From Smithella sp. UBA2180 (GTDB lineage Bacteria > Desulfobacterota > Syntrophia > Syntrophales > Smithellaceae): DNA of 15,590 nt. The DNA lies in contig DCVU01000124.1 of NCBI GenBank assembly GCA_002327415.1, positions 1-15,590 on the forward strand, in the 5' to 3' direction. A program made the translations under genes and the position numbers. This document shows, piece after piece, positions 6,736 through 14,077 of the stretch (position 1 is its first letter; the number at the start of each line of letters is the position of its first letter). The notes beneath the pieces are model-generated. The model was not told the origin of the DNA and ran no database searches. It worked only from the letters and a program-made list of their open reading frames with translations.

Positions 6736-8177
6736 TCAAAATATTCCATAGATTCAGATCGACGTGTGATTTGCTTGGCCATCACAAAGAGTTGGAGAAT
6801 CAAGAAATCTATTTTGCAGCACCAGAGGAACTTAACGATCCTATGGAAGGATTCAAAGATATTTATTGGCATGGCGACGAGGTTGTTTGGGAAAACCTTA
6901 TAAAGCATTATCTTCTATGTCTGGAGCATGTTTGTTCACTATTCATTATTGGTGACATGGTTACTAATATAGTCACAAAAGATATCCCAGTTTTCAAGAC
7001 AGAAGAGTGGCTTCCCACGCCGCAATATAGACAATTATTCAAAGAAATTCGAGATAAGTTTTTTGGTAATGATTCGATTGGTCAGTATCCAAAGAATCTT
7101 TCGCGGCGATCAACTCCGGTACGGCGTAGTGAACTGCTTATGTATATCAAACTACTTCATGCGTATGCTCTAGATACGATTTTCACTGCATATGAGAGCC
7201 ACAATCTGATTGCTAAACGCAGTGAAATATTTTATCAGATGGCCAAGAAAGCTTTATTAGATTCCGAAGCCCTATTTAATGCCGCAAACAAAACAGAAGC
7301 AAAGCATCCAAACAACGAGTATGCCACAGATACATTTTTTTCTCTGGCAATATATACAGCTACGCAGCTTGATTTGATAACCAGATATAATAGCCCATCG
7401 CCTGACAACGGGAATAAGGCTTTTGTCTTTTTAAATTTTCCTGAGGAATATATCCATGCAATTGAAAAGCTGATCTATCCTGACTGGTATACAGCGTGTT
7501 TTATAGCTAAATGCGATAACTCTTCCGTATGGGGGCACTATGGGGACAAGCATAGAGGTGTTTGTCTATCCTTTAAAGCAGAACCTGAAAATGATAATGT
7601 TTTTATTAAACTGCACGGTGTTAATGGGTGGAACAATTCAGGACCAACGTATGGAAAAACAAAACATACCTTCTTCAAAATCGACTATGAAAAGAAACCC
7701 GTGGAGGTCGATTTCTTTAGATCATTGGGCTGTCTTCCACGCCCAGTGTTGACTAAGTTTTGGTATGCAAATGAAAACGGATTAAGAAGTGCTTGCGCTG
7801 ATGATCTTTTTGACGCTGAGGAACAGTGGAGAGATAAACACTGGACAAATTTCTACAAAGGAACAACGACAAAACTTAAAGATTGGAAGTATGAGGAAGA
7901 ATATAGACTAATATTGAGTAGCTCATTACAGGATATTGGTGATCCAGCAATCAGAAAATTAAAATACGACTTTGATGCCTTAGAAAGCATTACATTCGGA
8001 ATAAAAACGGCAATAGAAGACAAGGTAAAAATAATGAAAATTATTGAAGCGAAGTGTCAAAGTAAAAACCGGAAGGACTTCAAGTTCTATCAGGCATATT
8101 ACTCTAGTCAGAAAGGGAGTATCGATCGTTTTGAAATGAGCATGATTAAATTTGCAGACGACAAAGTAGCTCTATGA
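6732..8177 (+). CDS. DUF2971 family protein, long form
   Basis: A 481-aa soluble protein with no signal peptide. Hallmarks of DUF2971 are present: an N-terminal segment reading IYFAAPEELNDPMEGFKD (about residues 27-44), the core VWGHYGDKHRGVCLSF with Trp267, His269, Tyr270 and Arg275, and the C-terminal W385-KYEEEYR392 motif. DUF2971 proteins are common in accessory and phage-defence neighbourhoods, but their biochemical activity is not established to my knowledge. Typical members are nearer 250-350 residues; here about 200 helix-rich residues separate the N-terminal motif from the WGHY core, suggesting an inserted domain. ATG at 6732 is the first possible start because an in-frame stop lies at 6723. 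It follows the TPR gene by 162 bases and may have its own regulation through a leader mini-ORF. Confidence 0.8.
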   Translation: MIKIFHRFRSTCDLLGHHKELENQEIYFAAPEELNDPMEGFKDIYWHGDEVVWENLIKHYLLCLEHVCSLFIIGDMVTNIVTKDIPVFKTEEWLPTPQYRQLFKEIRDKFFGNDSIGQYPKNLSRRSTPVRRSELLMYIKLLHAYALDTIFTAYESHNLIAKRSEIFYQMAKKALLDSEALFNAANKTEAKHPNNEYATDTFFSLAIYTATQLDLITRYNSPSPDNGNKAFVFLNFPEEYIHAIEKLIYPDWYTACFIAKCDNSSVWGHYGDKHRGVCLSFKAEPENDNVFIKLHGVNGWNNSGPTYGKTKHTFFKIDYEKKPVEVDFFRSLGCLPRPVLTKFWYANENGLRSACADDLFDAEEQWRDKHWTNFYKGTTTKLKDWKYEEEYRLILSSSLQDIGDPAIRKLKYDFDALESITFGIKTAIEDKVKIMKIIEAKCQSKNRKDFKFYQAYYSSQKGSIDRFEMSMIKFADDKVAL

Positions 8178-8220
8178 TAGTTAAGCCAAAGCTTATAAAT
8201 GACAGTTGCAAAGGGTAATC

Positions 8221-8311
8221 GGGGACGTACGCCAAAATATCAAAACAAAGGATGACGGTGTCTTGAAATATAAGTTTTATAGGCCAGAGAGGAACACCAT
8301 AGGATGTCCCC
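8221..8311. repeat. Imperfect nested palindrome flanked by ggggac/gtcccc
   Basis: Outer arms GGGGAC (8221-8226) and GTCCCC (8306-8311), inner arms GGTGT (8257-8261) and ACACC (8294-8298), and a central TATAA-GTT-TTATA hairpin (8269-8281) are arranged concentrically in the gap between the DUF2971 gene and the toxin-antitoxin pair. Short arms ending in ggggac resemble ends of small REP- or MITE-like elements, but each stem is only 5-6 bp, so this may be a degraded element or chance. Confidence 0.3.
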
Positions 8312-8345
8312 ATCTATCACTCTTCTGCAGGTTCCATCATTCTGA

Positions 8346-8374
8346 TTGAACCTTTTATTTGATCTTGATATAAA
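8346..8374 (+). promoter_or_regulatory. Sigma-70-type promoter of the toxin-antitoxin pair
   Basis: TTGAAC at 8346-8351 and TATAAA at 8369-8374 are separated by 17 bases, close to consensus. Transcription would begin about 8381, giving a short leader before GGAGG (8411-8415) and ATG at 8421. This position makes a TTG start at 8346 for the antitoxin implausible. Type II antitoxins commonly repress such promoters, but no clear operator palindrome is visible across it. Confidence 0.65.
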
Positions 8375-8420
8375 CTTTCTAGATGTGTTAAAAATGGCAT
8401 TAAAGTTAATGGAGGTAAAT

Positions 8421-8609
8421 ATGCAAGCTTTGAAGGAAAATGTAATCACTATGATTAAAAATATGCCTCAGGATGTTTCTATCGAAGATATTATGGCAGA
8501 ATTATATTTTCGGTATGAAGTAGATCAAGGAATAAAACAATTGGATGAAGGCAAAGGAATACCGCATGAAGAAATTGAAAAACGGATGAAAAAATGGTTA
8601 AGAAAATAA
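8421..8609 (+). CDS. Antitoxin of a type II toxin-antitoxin pair (ParD/RelB-like)
   Basis: A 62-aa acidic-to-mixed protein, MQALKENVITMIKNMPQDVS onward. The pattern of a short helical N-terminal region (NMPQDVSIEDIMAELYFRYEVDQGIKQLDEGK) and a C-terminal IPHEEIEKRMKKWLRK tail is typical of small antitoxins that pair with ParE/RelE toxins; the V/IPHEE...KKWL tail recurs in this group. GGAGG at 8411-8415 and the promoter at 8346-8374 favour ATG 8421 over the longer TTG-started frame. The 3' end overlaps the toxin gene by 16 bases, which couples their translation and is the usual antitoxin-first order. The antitoxin would bind and block the toxin and probably autoregulate the operon. Confidence 0.8.
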   Translation: MQALKENVITMIKNMPQDVSIEDIMAELYFRYEVDQGIKQLDEGKGIPHEEIEKRMKKWLRK

Positions 8610-8881
8610 GATGGTCTCCAAAAGCTGCAGATAACTTTGAAGAGATATGTGCTTTTATAGGTAAAAATTCAGAATTTTACGCATCAATGTTCGCCAGGAA
8701 AATTATCGCGATTGTTACAAACATACCATCATTTCCAGATTCAGGTCGCATTGTTCCAGAATATCAGGATTCAAATTTAAGAGAAAAAATATTCCAGAAT
8801 TATCGTATTGTTTATAGAAAAAAAGGACAATTTATAGAAATTGTAACAATTTCTCATGCTGCAAAACAATTGAGTATTTAA
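8594..8881 (+). CDS. ParE/RelE-family toxin
   Basis: A 95-aa basic protein with the ParE pattern: IRWSPKAADNFEEICAFIG at the N-terminus, a middle FPDSGRIVPEYQDSNLREK segment, then NYRIVYRKKGQFIEIVTISHAAK. ParE-type toxins poison DNA gyrase, while RelE relatives cut mRNA at ribosomes; the GR-VPE...REK and YRIVYR motifs look more ParE-like, but the target cannot be decided from sequence alone. The start ATG at 8594 lies within the end of the antitoxin gene. The pair closes the island, and the gene ends 34 bases before the right junction copy. It may help keep the island in the population through addiction. Confidence 0.85.
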   Translation: MVKKIRWSPKAADNFEEICAFIGKNSEFYASMFARKIIAIVTNIPSFPDSGRIVPEYQDSNLREKIFQNYRIVYRKKGQFIEIVTISHAAKQLSI

Positions 8882-8914
8882 CCACTATTTGACGTGGCTG
8901 AATACCGAGATTTC

Positions 8915-8998
8915 TCCCCGCTCGAAGTGCTCAACAAATTAAGCGAATTGAAAAATAAGATATCGCATGATAAAAAAACAAATTTTAAAAAAGTATTT
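8915..8998 (+). repeat. Right copy of the mutS-recQ junction, with orphan mutS tail
   Basis: The frame beginning at 8915 reads SPLEVLNKLSELKNKIS, matching the end of MutS at 16 of 17 residues, then runs into the true recQ start at 8967. Compared codon by codon with 3881-3931, nine of 17 codons differ synonymously, seven are identical and one changes Ala to Val. The mutS stop is lost here because of a one-base difference (tcgcatga versus tcggaatga). It marks the right edge of the island and is the ancestral junction of a second, diverged mutS-recQ allele. Confidence 0.88.
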
Positions 8999-10781
8999 CG
9001 GTTACGATTCGTTTTTTCCATTACAGGCTGAAATTATCGACCATGTGCTTTCGCTCAACGATGCACTGGTTTTAATGCCTACCGGTGGAGGAAAATCAGT
9101 TTGTTTTCAGATTCCGGCATTAATGTTTGACGGTGTCACGATAGTAATTTCGCCCTTAATTTCATTGATGAAAGACCAAGTGGAAGCGCTCAAGGCAAAC
9201 GGGATCGCGGCAGAATTTCTCAATAGTTCCTTATCAGACAAAGAAGAAAAACTTATTATTGAACGAAGTCTAAAAGGAACATTAAAATTATTATATATTT
9301 CACCGGAACGTTTAAGTTCGGCAGGGTTTACCGAATTGCTGGGCGGCTTAAGAGTATCAATGTTTGCAGTGGACGAGGCGCATTGTATTTCATTCTGGGG
9401 ACATGATTTCCGGCCTGAATATAAGCGATTAAACATCCTGAAGCAACGGTATCCAAACGTTCCGCTCATCGCGCTTACCGCTACAGCCGACCGCGTAATT
9501 CGCCGCGATATTTTATCTCAACTAAATATACCGGAAACCAAGACCTTTGTGGCATCATTCGACAGACCCAACTTAAGCCTTGCCGTACGGCCCGGCTTAA
9601 AGCGTATGCGCCAGATAACCGATTTTCTCAAACTTCATCGCAGAGAGCCCGGTATTATTTATTGCCTTAGCCGTAAAAGCACGGAAAGCGTTGCCGGGAA
9701 TCTAAGTAAATTGGGTTACAAAGCAAAGCATTATCATGCCGGGATGGATAATGTTTCCCGCAGCCGGACACAAAATGAATTTATTCGCGATGAAATTCAA
9801 ATTATTTGCGCGACAGTGGCTTTCGGCATGGGAATCGATAAATCGAATGTCCGCTGGGTGATTCATTATAATATGCCTAAAAATATTGAAAGCTTTTATC
9901 AGGAAATCGGCCGCTGTGGCCGCGACGGTTTGCCTGCCGATACCATACTCTTTTACAGCTATGCCGATGTAATGGCTCAAACCGAAATGTTAACCGAATC
10001 CACGCCGGAGCGGCGGGAATTACTGGATGCGAAACTCAAAAGGATGAAGCAATACGCTGAGGCGGAAAGCTGCCGCCGAAGAATTTTGTTAAGCTATTTC
10101 AATGAGACAAATACCAAAGATTGCGGTAATTGTGATGTTTGTAAAAATCCGCCGCAGAAATTCGATGGAACCATCATTGCGCAAAAAGCGCTCTCCGCGA
10201 TTGCGCGCACGGGGGAACAAATAAATTCAACTCTTCTGATTGATATTTTACGAGGTTCGCATAACCGGCAGGTTATCGAAAAAGGATACGACAAAATTAA
10301 AACCTGGGGCGCAGGCAGAGATATAAGAGCCGAGGAATGGTCGGATTATATTTTTCAGATACTCAATCTGGGATATGTTGATATCGCTTATGATGAAGGG
10401 TATACATTCAAGTTAAATGCCTTAAGTCATTTGGTTCTGAAAAACAAAGTCAACGTCATGCTCGTAAAATTCAGGCCTTACAAAAGCCGCGAAGAACTTA
10501 TCTTGCCTAAAGAGCCTGCGAAAGCAGTATTGGCTGATCAGGCGCTGTTCGAGCGTCTCAGACAACTACGCAAAACCATCGCCGACCAAAATAATATTCC
10601 TGCCTATATTGTCTTCAGCGATAAAACCTTGCAGGCAATGACTGAAACGATGCCGACTGATAAGATATCAATGCTGGAAGTGAGTGGTGTGGGCCAGCAG
10701 AAATTTGCCACTTACGGTCAAATATTTATCGATGAAATATCAGGATTCATGAGCGAAAAAGCCGCCGAAGGAAAAAAATAG
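8967..10781 (+). CDS. recQ: ATP-dependent DNA helicase RecQ
   Basis: A 604-aa 3'-5' helicase that unwinds recombination and replication intermediates. Visible motifs: LQ at 19-20 (motif 0), Walker A MPTGGGKS at 37-44, DEAH at 136-139, the aromatic-rich loop ISFWGHDF (141-148; Phe143 replaces the usual Gln), TATA (171-174), and GRCGRDG (315-321). The zinc cluster is complete with Cys369, Cys386, Cys389 and Cys392. A winged-helix region follows, and an HRDC domain lies at ~527-594 with EVSGVGQQKFATYG. The length is normal and the gene looks functional. It has no good ribosome binding site: ancestrally translation was probably coupled to mutS, and now an orphan mutS tail and a toxin gene lie upstream. 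Expression may therefore be low or depend on read-through from the toxin operon. Confidence 0.97.
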   Translation: MIKKQILKKYFGYDSFFPLQAEIIDHVLSLNDALVLMPTGGGKSVCFQIPALMFDGVTIVISPLISLMKDQVEALKANGIAAEFLNSSLSDKEEKLIIERSLKGTLKLLYISPERLSSAGFTELLGGLRVSMFAVDEAHCISFWGHDFRPEYKRLNILKQRYPNVPLIALTATADRVIRRDILSQLNIPETKTFVASFDRPNLSLAVRPGLKRMRQITDFLKLHRREPGIIYCLSRKSTESVAGNLSKLGYKAKHYHAGMDNVSRSRTQNEFIRDEIQIICATVAFGMGIDKSNVRWVIHYNMPKNIESFYQEIGRCGRDGLPADTILFYSYADVMAQTEMLTESTPERRELLDAKLKRMKQYAEAESCRRRILLSYFNETNTKDCGNCDVCKNPPQKFDGTIIAQKALSAIARTGEQINSTLLIDILRGSHNRQVIEKGYDKIKTWGAGRDIRAEEWSDYIFQILNLGYVDIAYDEGYTFKLNALSHLVLKNKVNVMLVKFRPYKSREELILPKEPAKAVLADQALFERLRQLRKTIADQNNIPAYIVFSDKTLQAMTETMPTDKISMLEVSGVGQQKFATYGQIFIDEISGFMSEKAAEGKK

Positions 10782-10842
10782 AAGAAAATATCGGGGAAGA
10801 GTCATAGCATTCAATATTATTTAGAAGAGGAGGGATTATATC

Positions 10843-11493
10843 ATGTTTAAGAAATCATTTTTAACAGGTACGGTAGCGTTAATGATAGTTTCTTTTATTG
10901 CATCATCATGGGCGGCGGAATTATTACCGGTCAAACTGCCGCCGCCGAATCTGAATAGTGGGAAATCGCTGATGCAATCTTTGCAAGCAAGAAAATCATC
11001 AAGAGATTTCAGCGCAAAAAAACTGCCGGTGGAAGTTCTTTCCAATCTGCTCTGGGCCGCCAATGGAATTAACAGGCCGGATTCAGGGCGTCGCACCGCT
11101 CCTTCTGCCGTGAACTGGCAGGAAATTGATATCTATGTCGCCACGACCGATGGCCTCTATCTTTACAATGCCAAAGAGCACATTTTGAAACCGGTAATCA
11201 AGCAGGATATCCGGGAGCTGACGGGTAAACAACCGTTTGTAAAAGAAGCGCCTGTAAATTTAATATATGTTGCCGATTATTCCAGAATGGGCGGAGCCAG
11301 CGCGGAGGAAAAAAATTACTATTCGGCGGAGGATACCGGGTTCATTGCGCAAAATGTTTATTTGTACTGTGCTTCGGAAGGTCTGGCAACTGTCATTCGA
11401 GGTTCGATCGACAAAGACGCTCTGGCAAAGGCTATGCCGCTTCGCGATAATCAAAAGATTGTTCTGTCGCAGACGGTCGGCTACCCGAAATAA
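10843..11493 (+). CDS. Exported nitroreductase-family protein (SagB/ThcOx-like)
   Basis: A 216-aa protein. Residues 1-25 form a signal peptide (MFKKSFL, hydrophobic core VALMIVSFIA, SSWAA cleavage area) with no twin-arginine motif. The mature part has a nitroreductase fold signature: QARKSSRDFSAKKLPVEVLS near residues 48-67 (the phosphate-binding Arg-Ser-Arg of FMN enzymes), LLWAANGINRPDSGRRTAPSAVN, and a C-terminal AEDTGFIAQNVYLYCASEGL plus VLSQTVGYPK. The family normally binds FMN and reduces small molecules or dehydrogenates thiazolines. A Sec-type export signal is uncommon for a flavoenzyme, though periplasmic members occur. GAGGAGGG at 10827-10834 supports the ATG. It stands 61 bases after recQ and could be co-transcribed. 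The substrate is unknown. Confidence 0.8.
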   Translation: MFKKSFLTGTVALMIVSFIASSWAAELLPVKLPPPNLNSGKSLMQSLQARKSSRDFSAKKLPVEVLSNLLWAANGINRPDSGRRTAPSAVNWQEIDIYVATTDGLYLYNAKEHILKPVIKQDIRELTGKQPFVKEAPVNLIYVADYSRMGGASAEEKNYYSAEDTGFIAQNVYLYCASEGLATVIRGSIDKDALAKAMPLRDNQKIVLSQTVGYPK

Positions 11494-11709
11494 TCAGGAT
11501 GAATTAAATGCGGCGCTTAGTTGTCTAAACAATAATATCTTTATAAATATTTACTTGTAATGATAATGAATATTGGTTAAGAAATAAGCGCGATTTACTC
11601 AGGTGAGAATGCTGAGCAATGCAAGTAATTATGGTTCTCTGAGCCATGTTTCTTCATGTAAGGGATGTGGCCGTAACTCATAGATTTTTCTGCAAAAAAG
11701 GAGGATAAA
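11494..11709 (+). promoter_or_regulatory. Gap before fbp with weak hairpins and a strong ribosome binding site
   Basis: No gene is supported in this 216-base gap. It holds two small stems: ctcag/ctgag (11598-11602 with 11612-11616) and atggttc-tct-gagccat (11631-11647, one G-T pair). AAGGAGG at 11698-11704 precedes the fbp ATG by five bases. The AT-rich stretch 11521-11575 contains TTGTCT and TATAAA (11521-11526, 11542-11547) but with only 15 bases between, so a promoter here is likely though not clearly placed. No riboswitch class was recognised. Confidence 0.4.
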
Positions 11710-12651
11710 ATGGGAGAAGGAATCAGTGATTATACTAAAAACTTTATTGATTTAAGACGTCACATGTGGATGGAAGGCGTGGAAGTGGAGTTGCGCCGCC
11801 TTATTTGGCAAATTGCCGTTGTTGGTAAATATATTTCCGCAAAAATTCATGAGTCCAACAGAAAACTTGCCGGATTCAAGAATGTTTATGGTGACGAACA
11901 ACTGGCGCTGGATCGTATTTCCGATGAAATATTAATAAGCCAGTTAAAATTTTCCGGGTTCGTGCGGGAATACGCTTCGGAAGAGTTGGAAGATATAGTT
12001 AAGATCGGCACCGGCAAAGAAAAGTATATTGTAACGGCCGATCCGCTTGATGGTTCATCGCTCGTCGATACCAATCTTGCTATCGGAACAATTATCGGCA
12101 TTCATAAAGAGTCCATCCTGGATTCCGGCAGAAAAACAATGGTTGCCGCTCTATATATTACTTATGGCCCGCTGATTACGATGATCTATTCGGCAGGGAA
12201 GGGTGCGCATGAATTTGTTCTCGATCGTGAAGGAGAATATGTTTTGTCTCAGGAAAATATCAGGATGAAAGAAAAGGGCTCAATCTTTTCGCCGGGCGGA
12301 TTGCGCCGTGATTGGATATCGGAGCATTGTAAGTTTATCGAACAACTGGAAAAAGATGGTTACAAATTGCGTTACAGCGGCGGTTTTGTTCCCGACATTA
12401 ATCAGATCCTGATAAAAAAGGGCGGCATATTTACTTATCCCGCTCTAAAAAAATCTCCACAGGGAAAGTTACGCCTGTTGTTTGAATTGCAACCCATGGC
12501 GTTTATTATTGAACAAGCCGGGGGCCTTGCGACCGACGGCAATCAGGACATCTTGTCCCTGAAAGTAGAAAATGTTAATCAGGTCTCGCCGATTTACATT
12601 GGCAGTGTGATGGAAGTACAAATGGCGAAAAAAATGTTATCAGCATCATAG
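11710..12651 (+). CDS. fbp: Fructose-1,6-bisphosphatase, class I
   Basis: A 313-aa enzyme that removes the C1 phosphate of fructose 1,6-bisphosphate, an irreversible gluconeogenic step in the cytoplasm. Hallmarks are GDEQLALD at 61-68, the metal-binding acidic pair Glu91-Glu92, DPLDGSS at 111-117 followed by N122 and GTI, the substrate-binding YSGGFVPDINQIL at 222-234, and the C-terminal segment PQGKLRLLFELQPMAFIIEQAGG then PIYIGS. The length is normal and no key residue is missing. The very strong AAGGAGG site argues for high translation. It lies 25 bases upstream of a class II aldolase-like gene, so the two catalyse consecutive steps (triose phosphates to fructose bisphosphate to fructose 6-phosphate) and probably form an operon. 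Regulatory AMP-site residues of the eukaryotic enzyme cannot be judged here. Confidence 0.97.
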   Translation: MGEGISDYTKNFIDLRRHMWMEGVEVELRRLIWQIAVVGKYISAKIHESNRKLAGFKNVYGDEQLALDRISDEILISQLKFSGFVREYASEELEDIVKIGTGKEKYIVTADPLDGSSLVDTNLAIGTIIGIHKESILDSGRKTMVAALYITYGPLITMIYSAGKGAHEFVLDREGEYVLSQENIRMKEKGSIFSPGGLRRDWISEHCKFIEQLEKDGYKLRYSGGFVPDINQILIKKGGIFTYPALKKSPQGKLRLLFELQPMAFIIEQAGGLATDGNQDILSLKVENVNQVSPIYIGSVMEVQMAKKMLSAS

Positions 12652-12676
12652 GTATAATACATTATAAGGAGTATTT

Positions 12677-14077
12677 ATGATTTACAAAGACAAAAATCAA
12701 TTACAAAATGGGTTTGCGAAAATTATCGAACTGGATGGCAATGATGTCCGCATTCTGGATGAAAATAAACTTAAGAGCGAACTCATTGATGATTTGATTT
12801 ACACGGCGGTATTCAGTCCCGATCAGGCGACTCAGGAAGCTTCTCTCTGGTTGATTCGGCGTGCCGGCGCGGCTTTGGGTATTATTTCTGCTTCGATTCA
12901 ATCTGTTTATGAGGCAATGGGACGAGGTGAACTGAAAGGCTTCACAGTTCCCGCGATTAACATTCGGGGAATAACTTACGATACGGCTCAAGCTGTTTTT
13001 CGCGCAATGATCAAAGGGCAGGTAGGCCCGGTTATTTTCGAAATTGCCCGTTCCGAAATAGGTTATACGTCACAAAAACCTCTTGAATATACTTGCGCTG
13101 TAACCGCTGCCGCAATCAAAACCGGATATCATGGACCGATTTTCCTGCAGGGAGATCATTTTCAAATTAATGCCAAAAAATTTGCTGCCGATGCCGCTAA
13201 GGAAACGCAAGCGGTAAAAAATTTAATTTGGGAAGCGATTGAAGCCGGATTTTACAATATTGATATAGACACCTCAACCCTGGTGGACTTGGCAAAAGCA
13301 ACCACCAAAGAGCAGCAAAAGACAAACTACAGTCTTGCGGCTGAACTGACCACTATGATACGCGATTTAGAGCCTGAAGGCATTACTGTATCCGTAGGCG
13401 GCGAGATCGGCGAGGTCGGCGGGAAAAACAGCACGGTGGATGAACTCCAGGCTTTTATGGAAGGGTACCTGGAAGAACTCAAAAAAGGCGGCGAAGCGCT
13501 TAAAGGAATAAGTAAAATCAGCGTCCAGACGGGAACAACGCATGGAGGCGTTCCTCTGGCGGACGGCAGCGTGGCCAAAGTTAAAATTGATTTTACGGTT
13601 TTGGAGAAATTATCCGCTCTGGCCCGTTCTCAATACGGCCTTGCCGGAGCGGTCCAGCACGGCGCATCCACTCTTCCCAATGAAGCCTTTGACAACTTTC
13701 CGGCCATGGGCACGGCCGAAATTCATCTGGCCACCGGTTTCCAGAACATTATTTACGACAGTCCTAATTTCCCCGGGGATTTAAAAGAAAAAGTTTACGA
13801 ATTCATAAAAAAAGAAATGAAGGACGAATGGAAGGAAAAAGATACTGAAGAACAGTTTATTTACAAGACGCGTAAAAAAGGATTCGGCCCATTTAAGCTG
13901 GACATGTGGAATCTTCCTGCGGAAACGCGCAACAAGCTGGGTGCTGAATTAGAAAAACAATTCGCTTTCTTATTTGAAAAGCTCAAAGTGACTTCAACGC
14001 AGGAAATCAATAAAAAATATGTTTGTCCGGTAGATGTGCAAATAGAGTTGCCCGCTGCTTTAAAGGGCTTAACCTAA
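12677..14077 (+). CDS. Class II fructose-bisphosphate aldolase-like protein, long form
   Basis: A 466-aa TIM-barrel enzyme of the class II (zinc) aldolase family, probably condensing dihydroxyacetone phosphate and glyceraldehyde 3-phosphate. Family signs: PAINIRG at 92-98 (as in the family's FNV/NV segment), GPVIFEIARSE at 117-127, the catalytic Asp160 and zinc ligand His161 in IFLQGDHF, acidic GGEIGEVGG at 241-249, VQTGTTHGG with His289, and QHGAST with His328. These match Asp109/His110, His226 and His264 positions of the E. coli enzyme by order and context. It is longer than usual (~350), with a ~85-residue N-terminal segment and a ~110-residue C-terminal tail after 355 rich in Lys/Glu. AAGGAG at 12666-12671 supports the start. 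Placement right after fbp favours a gluconeogenic role; tagatose-bisphosphate or another sugar-phosphate substrate is possible. Confidence 0.85.
   Translation: MIYKDKNQLQNGFAKIIELDGNDVRILDENKLKSELIDDLIYTAVFSPDQATQEASLWLIRRAGAALGIISASIQSVYEAMGRGELKGFTVPAINIRGITYDTAQAVFRAMIKGQVGPVIFEIARSEIGYTSQKPLEYTCAVTAAAIKTGYHGPIFLQGDHFQINAKKFAADAAKETQAVKNLIWEAIEAGFYNIDIDTSTLVDLAKATTKEQQKTNYSLAAELTTMIRDLEPEGITVSVGGEIGEVGGKNSTVDELQAFMEGYLEELKKGGEALKGISKISVQTGTTHGGVPLADGSVAKVKIDFTVLEKLSALARSQYGLAGAVQHGASTLPNEAFDNFPAMGTAEIHLATGFQNIIYDSPNFPGDLKEKVYEFIKKEMKDEWKEKDTEEQFIYKTRKKGFGPFKLDMWNLPAETRNKLGAELEKQFAFLFEKLKVTSTQEINKKYVCPVDVQIELPAALKGLT

Larger units (their letters stand above)
3967..8914. other. Accessory island inserted at the mutS-recQ junction
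   Basis: About 4.9 kb between the two junction copies, holding an unknown 70-aa protein, an exported TPR protein, a DUF2971 protein, and a ParD/ParE-like toxin-antitoxin pair. None is a housekeeping gene, and the DNA appears more AT-rich than mutS and recQ by eye. No integrase, transposase or tRNA gene was found, and the flanking repeats are diverged coding sequence and not short target duplications. This argues for delivery by homologous recombination or decay of an older element. Boundaries are set by where the direct-repeat similarity ends and are approximate. Confidence 0.7.

Noticed and set aside
6579..6908. Reverse-strand 109-aa frame across the DUF2971 start
   Set aside because: It overlaps the real gene and its leader, with no family resemblance and no ribosome binding site noticed.
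8346..8420. TTG-started extension of the antitoxin
   Set aside because: The TTG coincides with the -35 element of a good promoter, and GGAGG lies before ATG 8421.
3967..8914. Island as a classic integrase- or transposase-driven element
   Set aside because: No integrase, transposase or tRNA site is present, and the flanks are diverged coding repeats instead of short identical target duplications.
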